A stretch of 10,100 nucleotides of DNA, taken from the NCBI GenBank assembly GCA_003565575.1, contig PXBV01000188.1, positions 1 through 10,100 on the forward strand, given 5' to 3'. The notes under the pieces were generated by a model. The model saw nothing but the letters and a program-made list of their open reading frames with translations. It was not told the origin of the DNA and searched no databases. This document shows, piece after piece, positions 1 to 6,615 of this stretch (position 1 is the first letter of the stretch; each line of letters begins with the position of its first letter). Position numbers and translations under genes: made by a program. The DNA is from Psychroflexus sp. Its GTDB lineage: Bacteria; Bacteroidota; Bacteroidia; Flavobacteriales; Flavobacteriaceae.

Positions 1-114
1 AATAACCTTACTCAGCAGTTTTTTAGGCTTGACGATTCCAGTACGTCTGTTGAAAATGTGAGGATAAGAAGTCTTGAGTTAACTCCCAATGCCTTTATTT
101 CAATTCAATTTTAA
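1..114 (+). CDS. C-terminal end of an unidentified protein (5' end outside window)
   Basis: Frame 1 is open from the first base to a TAA at 112-114, giving the last 37 residues of a protein that starts upstream. The tail has alternating hydrophobic and polar residues (…VRIRSLELTPNAFISIQF) and ends in Phe. Many outer-membrane beta-barrel proteins end this way because the terminal aromatic residue is the BAM recognition signal. An outer-membrane protein is therefore a reasonable guess, but 37 residues cannot establish a family. The open frame, a stop followed by AT-rich non-coding sequence and a downstream terminator support it being a real gene end. Confidence 0.5.
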   Translation, partial: NNLTQQFFRLDDSSTSVENVRIRSLELTPNAFISIQF

Positions 115-210
115 ACTTTTACATTTAATACCGTTCATCTAGAACATTTTACTAGTGGTCAATAATTTCAGAATAAACCTAAAGTCTTATTATACTTTTG
201 GATAGAACTT

Positions 211-248
211 AAAACCTGAATTATAAGTAAATTCTTAATCAGGTTTTT
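211..248 (+). terminator. Intrinsic terminator of the upstream partial gene
   Basis: The arm AAAACCTGA (211-219) pairs with TCAGGTTTT (239-247). The stem extends inward through TTA/TAA (221-223 with 236-238) around a one-base bulge, leaving a 12-nt loop. A short T run completes it (244-248). It lies about 100 bp after the stop at 114 and before the ppa promoter. Confidence 0.55.
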
Positions 249-285
249 ATTTGAATTTTGTTAACATAGAAGTCAAAGTTTTTGT

Positions 286-293
286 TATTTTTG
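286..293 (+). promoter_or_regulatory. Probable ppa promoter, Bacteroidota -7 box
   Basis: TATTTTTG matches the Bacteroidota primary-sigma -7 consensus TAnnTTTG exactly and lies 31 nt before the ppa ATG. A TTTTG at 256-260 could be the -33 element, although the 25-nt spacer is a few bases longer than usual. Confidence 0.55.
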
Positions 294-324
294 CCATCCT
301 TGAAATTTATATAAAAAACCAATT

Positions 325-831
325 ATGACATTCGATGTGTTGATAGAAATTCCGAAAGGAAGCAGAAATAAATACGAGTACGATTTTGATATTAAACAAA
401 TACGTTTTGATAGGATGTTGCATACCTCGATGATGTATCCTGCAGATTATGGTTTTGTGCCAGAAACTTTAGCTCTAGACAATGACCCTATAGACGTACT
501 TGTTTTGTTTACCAATCCTGTTGTCCCTGGATGTGTTGCTGAAGTAAGGCCTGTAGGAGTGTTGAATATGTCTGATGAAAAAGGACCTGATGAAAAAATA
601 ATCTGTGTACCCGTAGCAGACCCTATAGCAGATGAAGTCAAAACGTTTAAAGATATAAACCCACATACTATAAAAGAAATCGAACATTTTTTCAGAACTT
701 ACAAAGATCTTGAAAATAAAGAGGTAACTATTGGAGAATGGGGAGACGAAACGGAAGCGATAAAGCTTGTAGAAAAAGCAATTACTCGCTATAAGGAAAG
801 CGATACTACTGCTCATAATTTTGAAATCTAA
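325..831 (+). CDS. ppa: Inorganic pyrophosphatase, family I
   Basis: This is a soluble cytoplasmic enzyme that hydrolyses pyrophosphate to two phosphates with Mg2+, pulling nucleic-acid and aminoacyl-tRNA synthesis forward. The protein has 168 residues, close to the roughly 175 usual for bacterial family I enzymes. It starts directly with the conserved core (IEIPKGSRNKYE, residues 7-18). The PROSITE-type signature DNDPIDV is at 52-58, giving the metal-binding Asp residues D52, D54 and D57. By comparison with the E. coli enzyme, E8, K16, R30, Y42, D84, D89, K91, Y126 and K127 fill the remaining active-site positions, so it should be active. It is monocistronic, with its own TAnnTTTG box upstream and a strong terminator immediately downstream. 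The ATG at 325 fits both the promoter distance and the family N-terminus. Confidence 0.97.
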   Translation: MTFDVLIEIPKGSRNKYEYDFDIKQIRFDRMLHTSMMYPADYGFVPETLALDNDPIDVLVLFTNPVVPGCVAEVRPVGVLNMSDEKGPDEKIICVPVADPIADEVKTFKDINPHTIKEIEHFFRTYKDLENKEVTIGEWGDETEAIKLVEKAITRYKESDTTAHNFEI

Positions 832-854
832 ACTATAATTGGATATTGATTAGT

Positions 855-885
855 AAAAAGCCGCCTCATTAAAGGTGGCTTTTTT
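855..885 (+). terminator. Intrinsic terminator of ppa
   Basis: A 12-bp stem is formed by AAAAAGCCGCCT (855-866) and AGGTGGCTTTTT (873-884) with one G-U pair. The loop is 6 nt and the 3' side runs into a T tract. It begins 24 bp after the ppa stop and separates ppa from ffh. Confidence 0.85.
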
Positions 886-921
886 AATTTTTAAAAGTTT
901 CAATAATAAATTTCAAATTCT

Positions 922-929
922 TATTTTTG
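922..929 (+). promoter_or_regulatory. Probable ffh promoter, Bacteroidota -7 box
   Basis: TATTTTTG matches TAnnTTTG exactly, 19 nt before the ffh ATG at 949. A TTTC at 898-901, 20 nt upstream, is an imperfect -33 element. The position between the ppa terminator and ffh supports independent transcription of ffh. Confidence 0.5.
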
Positions 930-948
930 CTAAAATTCCAAAAGAGAT

Positions 949-2277
949 ATGTTTGATAATTTAAGTGATAAGTTAGATAAGGCCTTTCACGTATTAAAAG
1001 GTCACGGGCAGATAACAGAAGTAAATGTTGCTGAAACACTTAAAGAAGTGAGAAGAGCATTGGTAGATGCCGATGTGAATTTCAAAATAGCTAAAGAGTT
1101 TACCAGCTTGGTAAAAGAGAAAGCTTTAGGTCAAAACGTATTAAAGAGCCTTAAGCCTAACCAATTAATGGTCAAAATCGTAAAAGATGAGTTGACCGAA
1201 TTGATGGGCGGCGATGCTGAAGGCGTAAATTTGTCTGGAAACCCAAGCGTTATCTTGATGTCTGGTCTTCAAGGTTCTGGTAAAACTACTTTCTCTGGTA
1301 AACTTGCCAATTTCCTTAAAACTAAAAAATCTAAAAATCCTTTGCTTGTTGCTTGTGATGTGTATAGACCTGCTGCAATCGATCAATTGCATGTCGTTGG
1401 AGATCAAATAGGCGTTGAGGTATTCTCTAATAAAGAAGAAAAAAATCCTGTCACTATTGCTGAAGCTGCTATTGCGCACGCAAAGCAAAATGGACATAAT
1501 GTAGTTATTTTGGATACCGCTGGTCGTCTGGCTGTTGATGAAGTGATGATGAATGAAATAGCTAATATTAAAAACGCGATACAACCTCAAGAAATCCTGT
1601 TTGTGGTGGATGCCATGACCGGACAAGATGCTGTTAACACAGCAAAAGCCTTTAATGATGTTCTGGATTTTAATGGTGTAATTTTAACTAAACTAGATGG
1701 TGATACCAGAGGTGGTGCAGCCATTTCCATCAAGTCTGTTGTCAATAAACCTATAAAATTTATTGGTACAGGAGAAAAAATGGACGCTATTGATGTGTTC
1801 TATCCTTCTAGAATGGCAGATCGGATTCTTGGAATGGGAGATGTAGTATCACTTGTAGAGCGTGCTCAAGAGCAATACGATGAGGAAGAGGCAAGGAAAA
1901 TTCAAAAGAAAATTGCTAAAAACAAGTTTGGTTTTGATGATTTCTTAAAGCAAATTCAGCAGGTGAAAAAGATGGGAAGCATGAAAGATTTAATGGGCAT
2001 GATTCCTGGTGCTGGTAAAATGATGAAAAATATGGATATAGATGATGATGCTTTTAAGCACATTGAAGCTATGATTCATTCTATGACTCCTTTTGAAAGA
2101 GAAAACCCAAATAGTATCAACGCAAGCCGAAAGAAAAGAATAAGCAACGGATCTGGTACTTCCATACAAGAAGTGAATCAGTTATTGAAGCAGTTTGCAC
2201 AGATGAGCAAAATGATGAAGATGATGCAAGGAGGTGGTGGTAAAAAAATGATGCAAATGATGAAAAACCTTCAATAA
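949..2277 (+). CDS. ffh: Signal recognition particle GTPase Ffh (SRP54)
   Basis: This is the protein subunit of the bacterial signal recognition particle. With 4.5S RNA it binds hydrophobic signal sequences on nascent chains and, as a GTPase paired with the receptor FtsY, delivers ribosomes to the Sec/YidC machinery. The 442 residues contain the complete N-G-M layout: a helical N domain (about 1-95); a G domain with P-loop GLQGSGKTT (106-114), DVYRPAAIDQL (137-147), DTAGR (189-193), TKLDGD (247-252) and GTGEKMDAID (273-282); and a methionine-rich M domain (about 325-442). In the M domain SRKKRISNGSGTS (393-405) is the conserved SRP-RNA-binding segment, and the tail is rich in Met, Gly and Lys. 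Length is normal and nothing is missing. The gene converges on the minus-strand operon with only 3 bp between stop codons. Confidence 0.98.
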   Translation: MFDNLSDKLDKAFHVLKGHGQITEVNVAETLKEVRRALVDADVNFKIAKEFTSLVKEKALGQNVLKSLKPNQLMVKIVKDELTELMGGDAEGVNLSGNPSVILMSGLQGSGKTTFSGKLANFLKTKKSKNPLLVACDVYRPAAIDQLHVVGDQIGVEVFSNKEEKNPVTIAEAAIAHAKQNGHNVVILDTAGRLAVDEVMMNEIANIKNAIQPQEILFVVDAMTGQDAVNTAKAFNDVLDFNGVILTKLDGDTRGGAAISIKSVVNKPIKFIGTGEKMDAIDVFYPSRMADRILGMGDVVSLVERAQEQYDEEEARKIQKKIAKNKFGFDDFLKQIQQVKKMGSMKDLMGMIPGAGKMMKNMDIDDDAFKHIEAMIHSMTPFERENPNSINASRKKRISNGSGTSIQEVNQLLKQFAQMSKMMKMMQGGGGKKMMQMMKNLQ

Positions 2278-2290
2278 TCCTCATTGAGGG
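2263..2290 (-). terminator. Terminator-like hairpin spanning the two convergent stop codons
   Basis: On the plus strand CCTTCAAT (2268-2275) pairs along 8 positions with ATTGAGGG (2283-2290), with one G-U pair, around a 7-nt loop that contains the 3-bp gap between the ffh and DUF1232 stops. On the minus strand the same hairpin has one C-A mismatch but is followed by five T residues (2267-2263). It therefore most resembles an intrinsic terminator for the minus-strand operon, placed inside the last ffh codons. Nothing T-rich follows on the plus side. Confidence 0.35.
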
Positions 2291-2688
2291 CCTTCTTGAC
2301 CTTTTGCTGTACCTTCCTTCCAATTAGCATACAATTCAAGATCTTTTTGCACTAGCTTTAATGCTAGCCCTAGTACAGTTAAGTCATCAATATAACCTAT
2401 TACTGGAATAAAATCAGGAATAATATCCAGAGGATTTAAGATGTATAAAATAGAAACTATCATGGCAGCAATGGTTTTCCATGGGGTTTCTGTGTACGTC
2501 TTGTTTTTTATGTCTTTCAACATATGGTACATCAAAATGATTTTAGACTTGTACTTTATCCAATCTGGATGATTTATTTTTGCAAAGAGTTGATCTTTTT
2601 TATCTAAAACTTCATCAAAATCCTTTTGTGAAACAGAATCTACATGATCTTCAATGTAAGTGTCACCTATTTTATCTGTTTTTTTCAT
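2281..2688 (-). CDS. YkvA-like DUF1232 family protein
   Basis: This is a 135-residue protein with the hallmark of the DUF1232/YkvA family at residues 76-102: a short hydrophobic stretch, then NPLDIIPDFIPVIGYIDDL (85-103). Members are small, probably membrane-associated proteins of unknown biochemical role. The N-terminal 70 residues are charged and lack a signal peptide. The reading frame also has an upstream TTG at 2709, but the ATG at 2688 is the more credible start. It leaves a 17-bp overlap with the end of the AI-2E-family gene (stop at 2672-2674), typical of translational coupling. This is the last gene of the five-gene minus-strand run. Family assignment is firm; function is not known. 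Confidence 0.88.
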   Translation of the reverse strand: MKKTDKIGDTYIEDHVDSVSQKDFDEVLDKKDQLFAKINHPDWIKYKSKIILMYHMLKDIKNKTYTETPWKTIAAMIVSILYILNPLDIIPDFIPVIGYIDDLTVLGLALKLVQKDLELYANWKEGTAKGQEGPQ

Positions 2689-3739
2689 CACTTTCTTGGG
2701 TTTCTTCAATGATTTGCTTTTTCTCCTTAGTTTCCATTTCTCCGTACTCTTTTTTGTAAATCATTACGACTAATAAAAATAAAGATAGTAACAATGGCCC
2801 AAAAATAAGTCCAATAAATCCAAAAAGTTGAACACCTATAATCACCCCAATCAACGTAATGAGTGGATGCTCATCTGCCATTTTTCTAAGTAACAAAAGC
2901 CTGATAATATTATCAGATGAGCCTACGATGATCAATCCATAAAGTATAATACCAATGGCAGAGAAAGCATCACCCTGGTAATAGAGTAGGATAGAAACAG
3001 GAACAAAACCAATTGCGGTGCCTACGAAAGGAACTACCGATGCAATGGTGGTAATAACAAACCAAAAAAGCGGGTCTGGAACTCCAAAAATCCAGAAGCC
3101 TATAAGCGAAATTATACCTTGAAAAATGGCAACAAGAGGAATGCCTATAGCATTGGCTTTCACTTTTTTTGCAGATTCTGAAGCGATTAGCTTTAAGTTT
3201 GTTCTGTCTATGGGAATGTAGGTTTCCATAGATTTGGTTAGTTGTTTTTGGTTTAAGAGCATGTAGTATAATAAGAAATACATAATACTAACAGCAATAA
3301 AGATTTCAAAAGTTCCACCAGCTAAGCCTTGTAGGTTGCTGGAAAGCCAATCTGTCACCGCAGAACTGTCAATTTTTTGATTGAAATTATAGCCGGTAAA
3401 CTCTTCAATTTGAGAAAGCTGAGCTTTTGTGGCTTCTAGGACTTTTTCAGAATTCTTTATGGCTCTACTTACTTTAGAGCTTAGCATTAGCACAGTAACA
3501 AGTACTGGAACCAATATTAAAATAAAAGAACCTAACATTAACAAAGAGACACTTAAAATAGGGTTCCAGCCTTTGTTTACAAGCTTCCTCATCAAGCCTT
3601 TCAGTACAATGTAAAAAGTAATTGCCCCCAAAACACCAGACATATAAGGAATGATTTCTCCTATAATCAAAGCTCCTAAAGAAACAATGATTAATAAAAT
3701 GAAAAGTTGTCTTACTAGTCTAGGGGATAATTTGTCCAT
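2672..3739 (-). CDS. AI-2E family (PerM/UPF0118-like) integral membrane protein
   Basis: This 355-residue polytopic inner-membrane protein has about eight predicted hydrophobic segments: roughly 11-30, 33-50, 61-86, 143-162, 197-220, 225-252, 258-273 and 292-327. The loop of about 55 residues after the third segment (about 88-142) is a usual family feature. The C-terminal signature is clear: DNIIRLLLL (276-284), HPLITLIGVIIG (291-302) and FGFIGLIFGPLLLSL (306-320). Family members have been linked to autoinducer-2 export (TqsA) or sodium/proton antiport, but most are uncharacterised, and nothing here suggests quorum sensing. The frame can be extended four codons to a TTG at 3751, inside the preceding gene. 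The ATG at 3739 is preferred, 1 bp after the upstream TAA. It lies mid-operon with DUF1232 overlapping its end. Confidence 0.92.
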   Translation of the reverse strand: MDKLSPRLVRQLFILLIIVSLGALIIGEIIPYMSGVLGAITFYIVLKGLMRKLVNKGWNPILSVSLLMLGSFILILVPVLVTVLMLSSKVSRAIKNSEKVLEATKAQLSQIEEFTGYNFNQKIDSSAVTDWLSSNLQGLAGGTFEIFIAVSIMYFLLYYMLLNQKQLTKSMETYIPIDRTNLKLIASESAKKVKANAIGIPLVAIFQGIISLIGFWIFGVPDPLFWFVITTIASVVPFVGTAIGFVPVSILLYYQGDAFSAIGIILYGLIIVGSSDNIIRLLLLRKMADEHPLITLIGVIIGVQLFGFIGLIFGPLLLSLFLLVVMIYKKEYGEMETKEKKQIIEETQESDEKNR

Positions 3740-3740
3740 T

Positions 3741-4166
3741 TTATTTAGCAAAGATTTGACTCATGTCTTTAAAGCTTTTGAACTCGAGTGCATTTCCACT
3801 AGGATCTTTAAAGAACATAGTGGCTTGTTCTCCTGGTTTACCTTGAAATCTAATGTAAGGTTCAATTACAAATTCAATTTGATTAGCCTTTAGCGTTTTA
3901 GCAAACTTATGGAAAATACCCCATTCCAAAACAACTCCAAAGTGAGGTACTGGAACGTCATGCCCGTCCACTTTGCTATGGGCATCTGGATTTGGTGCAT
4001 GGTTTTTATCTTCGTGAATCACAAATTGATGGCCAAAAAAGTCATAATCTACCCAATGAATATCGCTTCTACCTTCTTTAAAATTCAAAGTGTTGGTGTA
4101 AAAATCTCTAGCTTTTTCAAGGTTATTTACAGGTATGGCTAGATGAAATGGGCTTAAATTTGTCAT
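3741..4166 (-). CDS. VOC (glyoxalase/dioxygenase-fold) superfamily protein
   Basis: This 141-residue single-chain protein has two vicinal-oxygen-chelate beta-alpha-beta-beta-beta modules. The first module opens with PFHLAIPVNNLEKARDFY (6-23) and the second with HFGVVLEW (75-82). It ends in the classic FFKDPSGNALEFK (118-130). Likely metal ligands are H8, H75 and E128. The segments FFGHQFVIHE (43-52) and DGHDVPVPHFGV (67-78) resemble a recognisable bacterial subgroup usually annotated only as glyoxalase or dioxygenase-like. The substrate cannot be read from the sequence. VOC enzymes range from glyoxalase I and extradiol dioxygenases to antibiotic-binding proteins. It lies 15 bp after rluF and 1 bp before the AI-2E-family gene, so it is probably co-transcribed with both. 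Confidence 0.92.
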   Translation of the reverse strand: MTNLSPFHLAIPVNNLEKARDFYTNTLNFKEGRSDIHWVDYDFFGHQFVIHEDKNHAPNPDAHSKVDGHDVPVPHFGVVLEWGIFHKFAKTLKANQIEFVIEPYIRFQGKPGEQATMFFKDPSGNALEFKSFKDMSQIFAK

Positions 4167-4181
4167 AGTTTTAGGTGTTTT

Positions 4182-4880
4182 TTAGTTATATAGGTCTTTT
4201 ATCTCTCTTACAGTGAGTGGTCTGTATTTTCCTTTCTCAATATCCAGTGTTATGTTTTTAATCCTTGTGCGTTTTAGAGTTCTTACTCTATAGTCTAAAG
4301 CTTCGCACATACGCCGTATTTGCCTGTTTAAGCCTTGAGTCAAAATTATTTTAAAACTCCTATCTCCCAATTTTTCAACTTCACATTTTCTGGTTACAGT
4401 CTCTAGGATTGGAACTCCATTTTTCATTTTATAAATGAAATCATCGGTGATGGTTTTGTCAACAGTGACAAGGTACTCTTTGTCGTGATAGTTTCTTGCT
4501 CTAAGGATATGATTTACAATCTCCCCGTCATTGGTCATTAGAATGAGGCCTTCACTCATTTTGTCCAACCGGCCTATAGGGAAAATTCTAGTGGGGTAAT
4601 TCACAAAATCCACAATGTTGTTATTTTCAACTTTTGAATTGGTAGTGCAAACAACTCCTTTGGGTTTATTCACAGCCAAGTACACTTTTTCTTCTGTTTC
4701 TTTTTTTACCAAATTACCATCTTTAAAAACTTGATCGCTTGGACTCACTTTAGATCCCATTTCTGCTAGCTCTCCATTAATGGTAATACGTCCCTGTTCT
4801 ACAAGTAAATCGGCTTGTCTTCTGGAGCATACTCCAGCTTGACTTAGGTATTTATTGATACGGATAGGATTATCACTCAT
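4182..4880 (-). CDS. rluF: 23S rRNA pseudouridine synthase, RluF type
   Basis: This enzyme isomerises a specific uridine to pseudouridine in 23S rRNA. E. coli RluF acts at U2604, and also on tRNA-Tyr. The 232 residues comprise an N-terminal S4 RNA-binding domain (about 6-52, INKYLSQAGVCSRRQAD) and the RsuA/RluB/E/F catalytic domain. The catalytic Asp is D106 in the motif GRLDKMSEGL (103-112). HILRARNYHDKEYLVTVDK (124-142) and QGLNRQIRRMCEALDY (182-197) match RluF more closely than RluB or RluE. It lacks the long C-terminal tail of the 290-residue E. coli protein, as is common in Bacteroidota. The ATG at 4880 follows the hydrolase stop by 2 bp, so this is a tight operon gene. Uncertainty is confined to which uridine is modified. 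Confidence 0.92.
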   Translation of the reverse strand: MSDNPIRINKYLSQAGVCSRRQADLLVEQGRITINGELAEMGSKVSPSDQVFKDGNLVKKETEEKVYLAVNKPKGVVCTTNSKVENNNIVDFVNYPTRIFPIGRLDKMSEGLILMTNDGEIVNHILRARNYHDKEYLVTVDKTITDDFIYKMKNGVPILETVTRKCEVEKLGDRSFKIILTQGLNRQIRRMCEALDYRVRTLKRTRIKNITLDIEKGKYRPLTVREIKDLYN

Positions 4881-4882
4881 TT

Positions 4883-5731
4883 TTATTGTTTTAAAAAGTC
4901 TAAAATGTCTTGAAGTATATCAGCCTTGTTAAGAGAATGACCAGCACCTTCCGTGATTTTGAGAGTAGATTTTCTTAAAGTGTCATGAATGCTTTTTGCA
5001 GCACTTACAGGAACAACTTTGTCATACTCATCATGAATAATTAAGGTTTCGAGTTCTACACCTTTTCCAAATTCAGTAAGGGTAAATTCCTTAAAATTAT
5101 AACCAAATTTATCTTTAAAATAGCCTTCTAGTGCTATCATGAATTTATCACTTAAATTTAAAATTTTCTTGTAATCTTTCATGATCAAATTTAACTCAGA
5201 TGGTGAACCTAAAAGCACTAATTTTTTAACAAAAGGACTTTGTTTCAAATATTGATTATAAATAGTGGTCATACCTCCCATACTGTGACCAATAATGAAT
5301 TCTGGTTTGTAAAGCTTCAACATTCTGTCTAAACATTTGGAGTACAAGGGCACATTTAATAATTTTCCTTCAGAATAGCCTTGAGCTGGAGCGTCAAAAG
5401 CCACAATATTATAATCTTCTTCACGGAGTAATTCTATAAGGTTTTTCCATCTGTGGGTGTTACTATCCCAGCCATGAACTAGTATGATGGTTCGCCCAGT
5501 ACCTGGCCAATGGTACGTTTGTACTTTCTTATGCTCGCATTCTATTGGTGTAGCTTTAGCTTTGTTAAGAAATTCTTCTTGCTCTGGTTTAACTTTGCCT
5601 CTTCTTGGTGATGAAAACAACACGTAAGCTTTTCTTAAAGCTTTGTCCGAGTTTATCCTGTAAAGAGAATTGAGTCTTAGCCCAATTAGTTTTGGTAAAT
5701 ATTTATTGATTAGCTTTTTCGAGGCTTTCAT
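4883..5731 (-). CDS. Alpha/beta-hydrolase fold protein
   Basis: This is a 282-residue cytoplasmic serine hydrolase without a signal peptide. A lysine-rich N-terminal region (about 1-70) precedes the fold. The core then shows LVHGWDSNTHRW (84-95, oxyanion loop), FDAPAQGYS (112-120), the nucleophile elbow GHSMGG (148-153, Ser150), the acid loop IIHDEYDKVVP (231-241, probably D237) and GAGHSL (262-267, His265). A complete Ser-Asp-His triad is therefore visible. The substrate is unknown; esterase, lipase and C-C hydrolase are all possible. It is the first gene of the five-gene run. The 102 bp upstream, before the lipoprotein stop, is where a promoter for the run would lie. Confidence 0.9.
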   Translation of the reverse strand: MKASKKLINKYLPKLIGLRLNSLYRINSDKALRKAYVLFSSPRRGKVKPEQEEFLNKAKATPIECEHKKVQTYHWPGTGRTIILVHGWDSNTHRWKNLIELLREEDYNIVAFDAPAQGYSEGKLLNVPLYSKCLDRMLKLYKPEFIIGHSMGGMTTIYNQYLKQSPFVKKLVLLGSPSELNLIMKDYKKILNLSDKFMIALEGYFKDKFGYNFKEFTLTEFGKGVELETLIIHDEYDKVVPVSAAKSIHDTLRKSTLKITEGAGHSLNKADILQDILDFLKQ

Positions 5732-5771
5732 TAGTCGGTTTTTTAAAAAGTAAGCACTAAAACTTTAAAAG

Positions 5772-5779
5772 CAAACTGA
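5772..5779 (-). promoter_or_regulatory. Weak candidate promoter for the hydrolase-rluF operon
   Basis: Read on the minus strand, TCAGTTTG differs from TAnnTTTG at one base and lies 40 nt before the hydrolase ATG. No clear -33 TTG is found at the usual spacing. This is the best match in the 102-bp gap but is weak. Confidence 0.25.
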
Positions 5780-5833
5780 CCTTTAAATATTAGCGAAAAT
5801 CACACCTTGAATTAAGACATACATTTTATAAAT

Positions 5834-6397
5834 TTAAGATTCAGATTTATCAAATTTGAGCCAAAAGTACTTTAATGGAGCATCATCAGGTATTTGGTTG
5901 GCCTCTATTTTTAATTCAGAATCAAACCTTAATTCACTTGGTAAGTGTTTTTTATCAATCACCAGATAAGCACCTATTTCACTTATGCTTATAATGACGC
6001 TATTGATCGTATTTTGAATGTTGGTGATTTTGTAGTTTTCATAAATAGACTTGAATGTACTATCTATGTTGACCCCTTTTTTAGTTTTGTATTTAGGATC
6101 TAGAATCTGAATTTCGTTAATTGTAGCAGTTGTATCATTACTATATTTTGGTTCAATAATAAGGGATATTCTTCCTTCTTGATTAAAAACTTCAATTTCT
6201 GATATTCTTTTTAGCTGAGATGGGTCCTCTATTTTTGGAATGGAATCCTTGACTAAAATTGAACTTAATTCAAGTATACTCGTGTGTTCAGTTAATAAGC
6301 CTAATTGATTTCTGGCTATTAGTGTGTCTGAAGCTGAATTAGTGCAGGAAGACAGCGAGGCAATAAAAAGGATACAAAATAATCTTAAGAATTTCAT
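5834..6397 (-). CDS. Small lipoprotein of unknown function
   Basis: This 187-residue protein has a lipoprotein signal peptide: MKFLRLF, a hydrophobic core, and lipobox LSSC with Cys18 as the lipidated residue. The mature part (19-187) is hydrophilic and low in Cys. It contains a probable small alpha/beta core with IEPKYSNDTTATINEIQILDP (77-97) and IPDDAPLKYFW (169-179). I recognise no characterised domain, but the sequence resembles short conserved hypothetical lipoproteins of Flavobacteria, where QIPDDA-like and IDKKxLP-like segments recur. The residues after Cys18 (TNSASDT) have no acidic cluster, so a periplasm-facing anchor is more likely than export to the cell surface. It has its own TAnnTTTG box 12 nt upstream and no obvious terminator before the hydrolase gene, so some read-through into the operon is possible. 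Confidence 0.82.
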   Translation of the reverse strand: MKFLRLFCILFIASLSSCTNSASDTLIARNQLGLLTEHTSILELSSILVKDSIPKIEDPSQLKRISEIEVFNQEGRISLIIEPKYSNDTTATINEIQILDPKYKTKKGVNIDSTFKSIYENYKITNIQNTINSVIISISEIGAYLVIDKKHLPSELRFDSELKIEANQIPDDAPLKYFWLKFDKSES

Positions 6398-6472
6398 TTA
6401 TTTTTTTTTCAAAAATAAATAAAGTTCTGCGTTTTGATAGTCATATTTTTTGAGTTTATAGAAATACTTCAT
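6398..6472 (-). other. Tiny ORF abutting the lipoprotein start (24 codons, doubtful)
   Basis: On the minus strand an ATG at 6472 opens a 24-codon frame rich in Lys and Tyr. Its TAA (6400-6398) touches the ATG of the lipoprotein gene. The frame stays open upstream to a TGA about 16 codons before that ATG. It could be an upstream peptide, a remnant of a lost gene, or chance in AT-rich DNA. The TAnnTTTG box of the lipoprotein lies inside it, which favours chance. Confidence 0.15.
6410..6417 (-). promoter_or_regulatory. Probable promoter of the small lipoprotein gene
   Basis: The plus strand reads CAAAAATA, which is TATTTTTG on the minus strand and an exact TAnnTTTG match. It lies 12 nt before the lipoprotein ATG at 6397. 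No good -33 element is visible. Confidence 0.4.
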
Positions 6473-6603
6473 GACAAGGCTTTTGTCTTTTAAGAATTCA
6501 TCGCTTATTCCTATTGAGCTTCAATCAGCTAGATTTCTATTTTTTAAACAAATTTGATAAGGATAAGTATACATTTTGACTTTAAATCAAATTCTGCTTT
6601 ATG

Positions 6604-6611
6604 TATCTTTG
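6604..6611 (+). promoter_or_regulatory. Probable queE promoter, -7 box overlapping an upstream ATG
   Basis: TATCTTTG matches TAnnTTTG exactly and ends 4 nt before the ATG at 6616. A TTTTG at 6574-6578 is a possible -33 element with a 25-nt spacer, the same spacing as seen before ppa. If used, transcription would start at or just after the ATG at 6616, giving a leaderless or nearly leaderless mRNA and excluding the in-frame ATG at 6601 as a start. Confidence 0.5.
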
Positions 6612-6615
6612 CCCA

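Noticed and set aside
1165..1626. Long minus-strand open frame inside ffh (also frames inside ppa at 447-816)
   Set aside because: They are antisense to strongly conserved genes and the translations have no recognisable features.
2672..3739. Quorum-sensing (autoinducer-2) export system
   Set aside because: The AI-2E family name derives from one E. coli member. No luxS or signalling genes are present, so only membrane-protein family membership is claimed.
6474..6525. Short inverted repeats in the queE-lipoprotein gap (GACAA/TTGTC and ATTGA/TCAAT)
   Set aside because: Five-base arms in AT-rich DNA are expected by chance. They lack a T tract and are not placed symmetrically around the promoter boxes.
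6540..6615. preQ1 riboswitch upstream of queE
   Set aside because: No small GC-rich stem with the A-rich tail of a preQ1 aptamer is visible, and the TAnnTTTG box next to the start leaves no room for a leader RNA.
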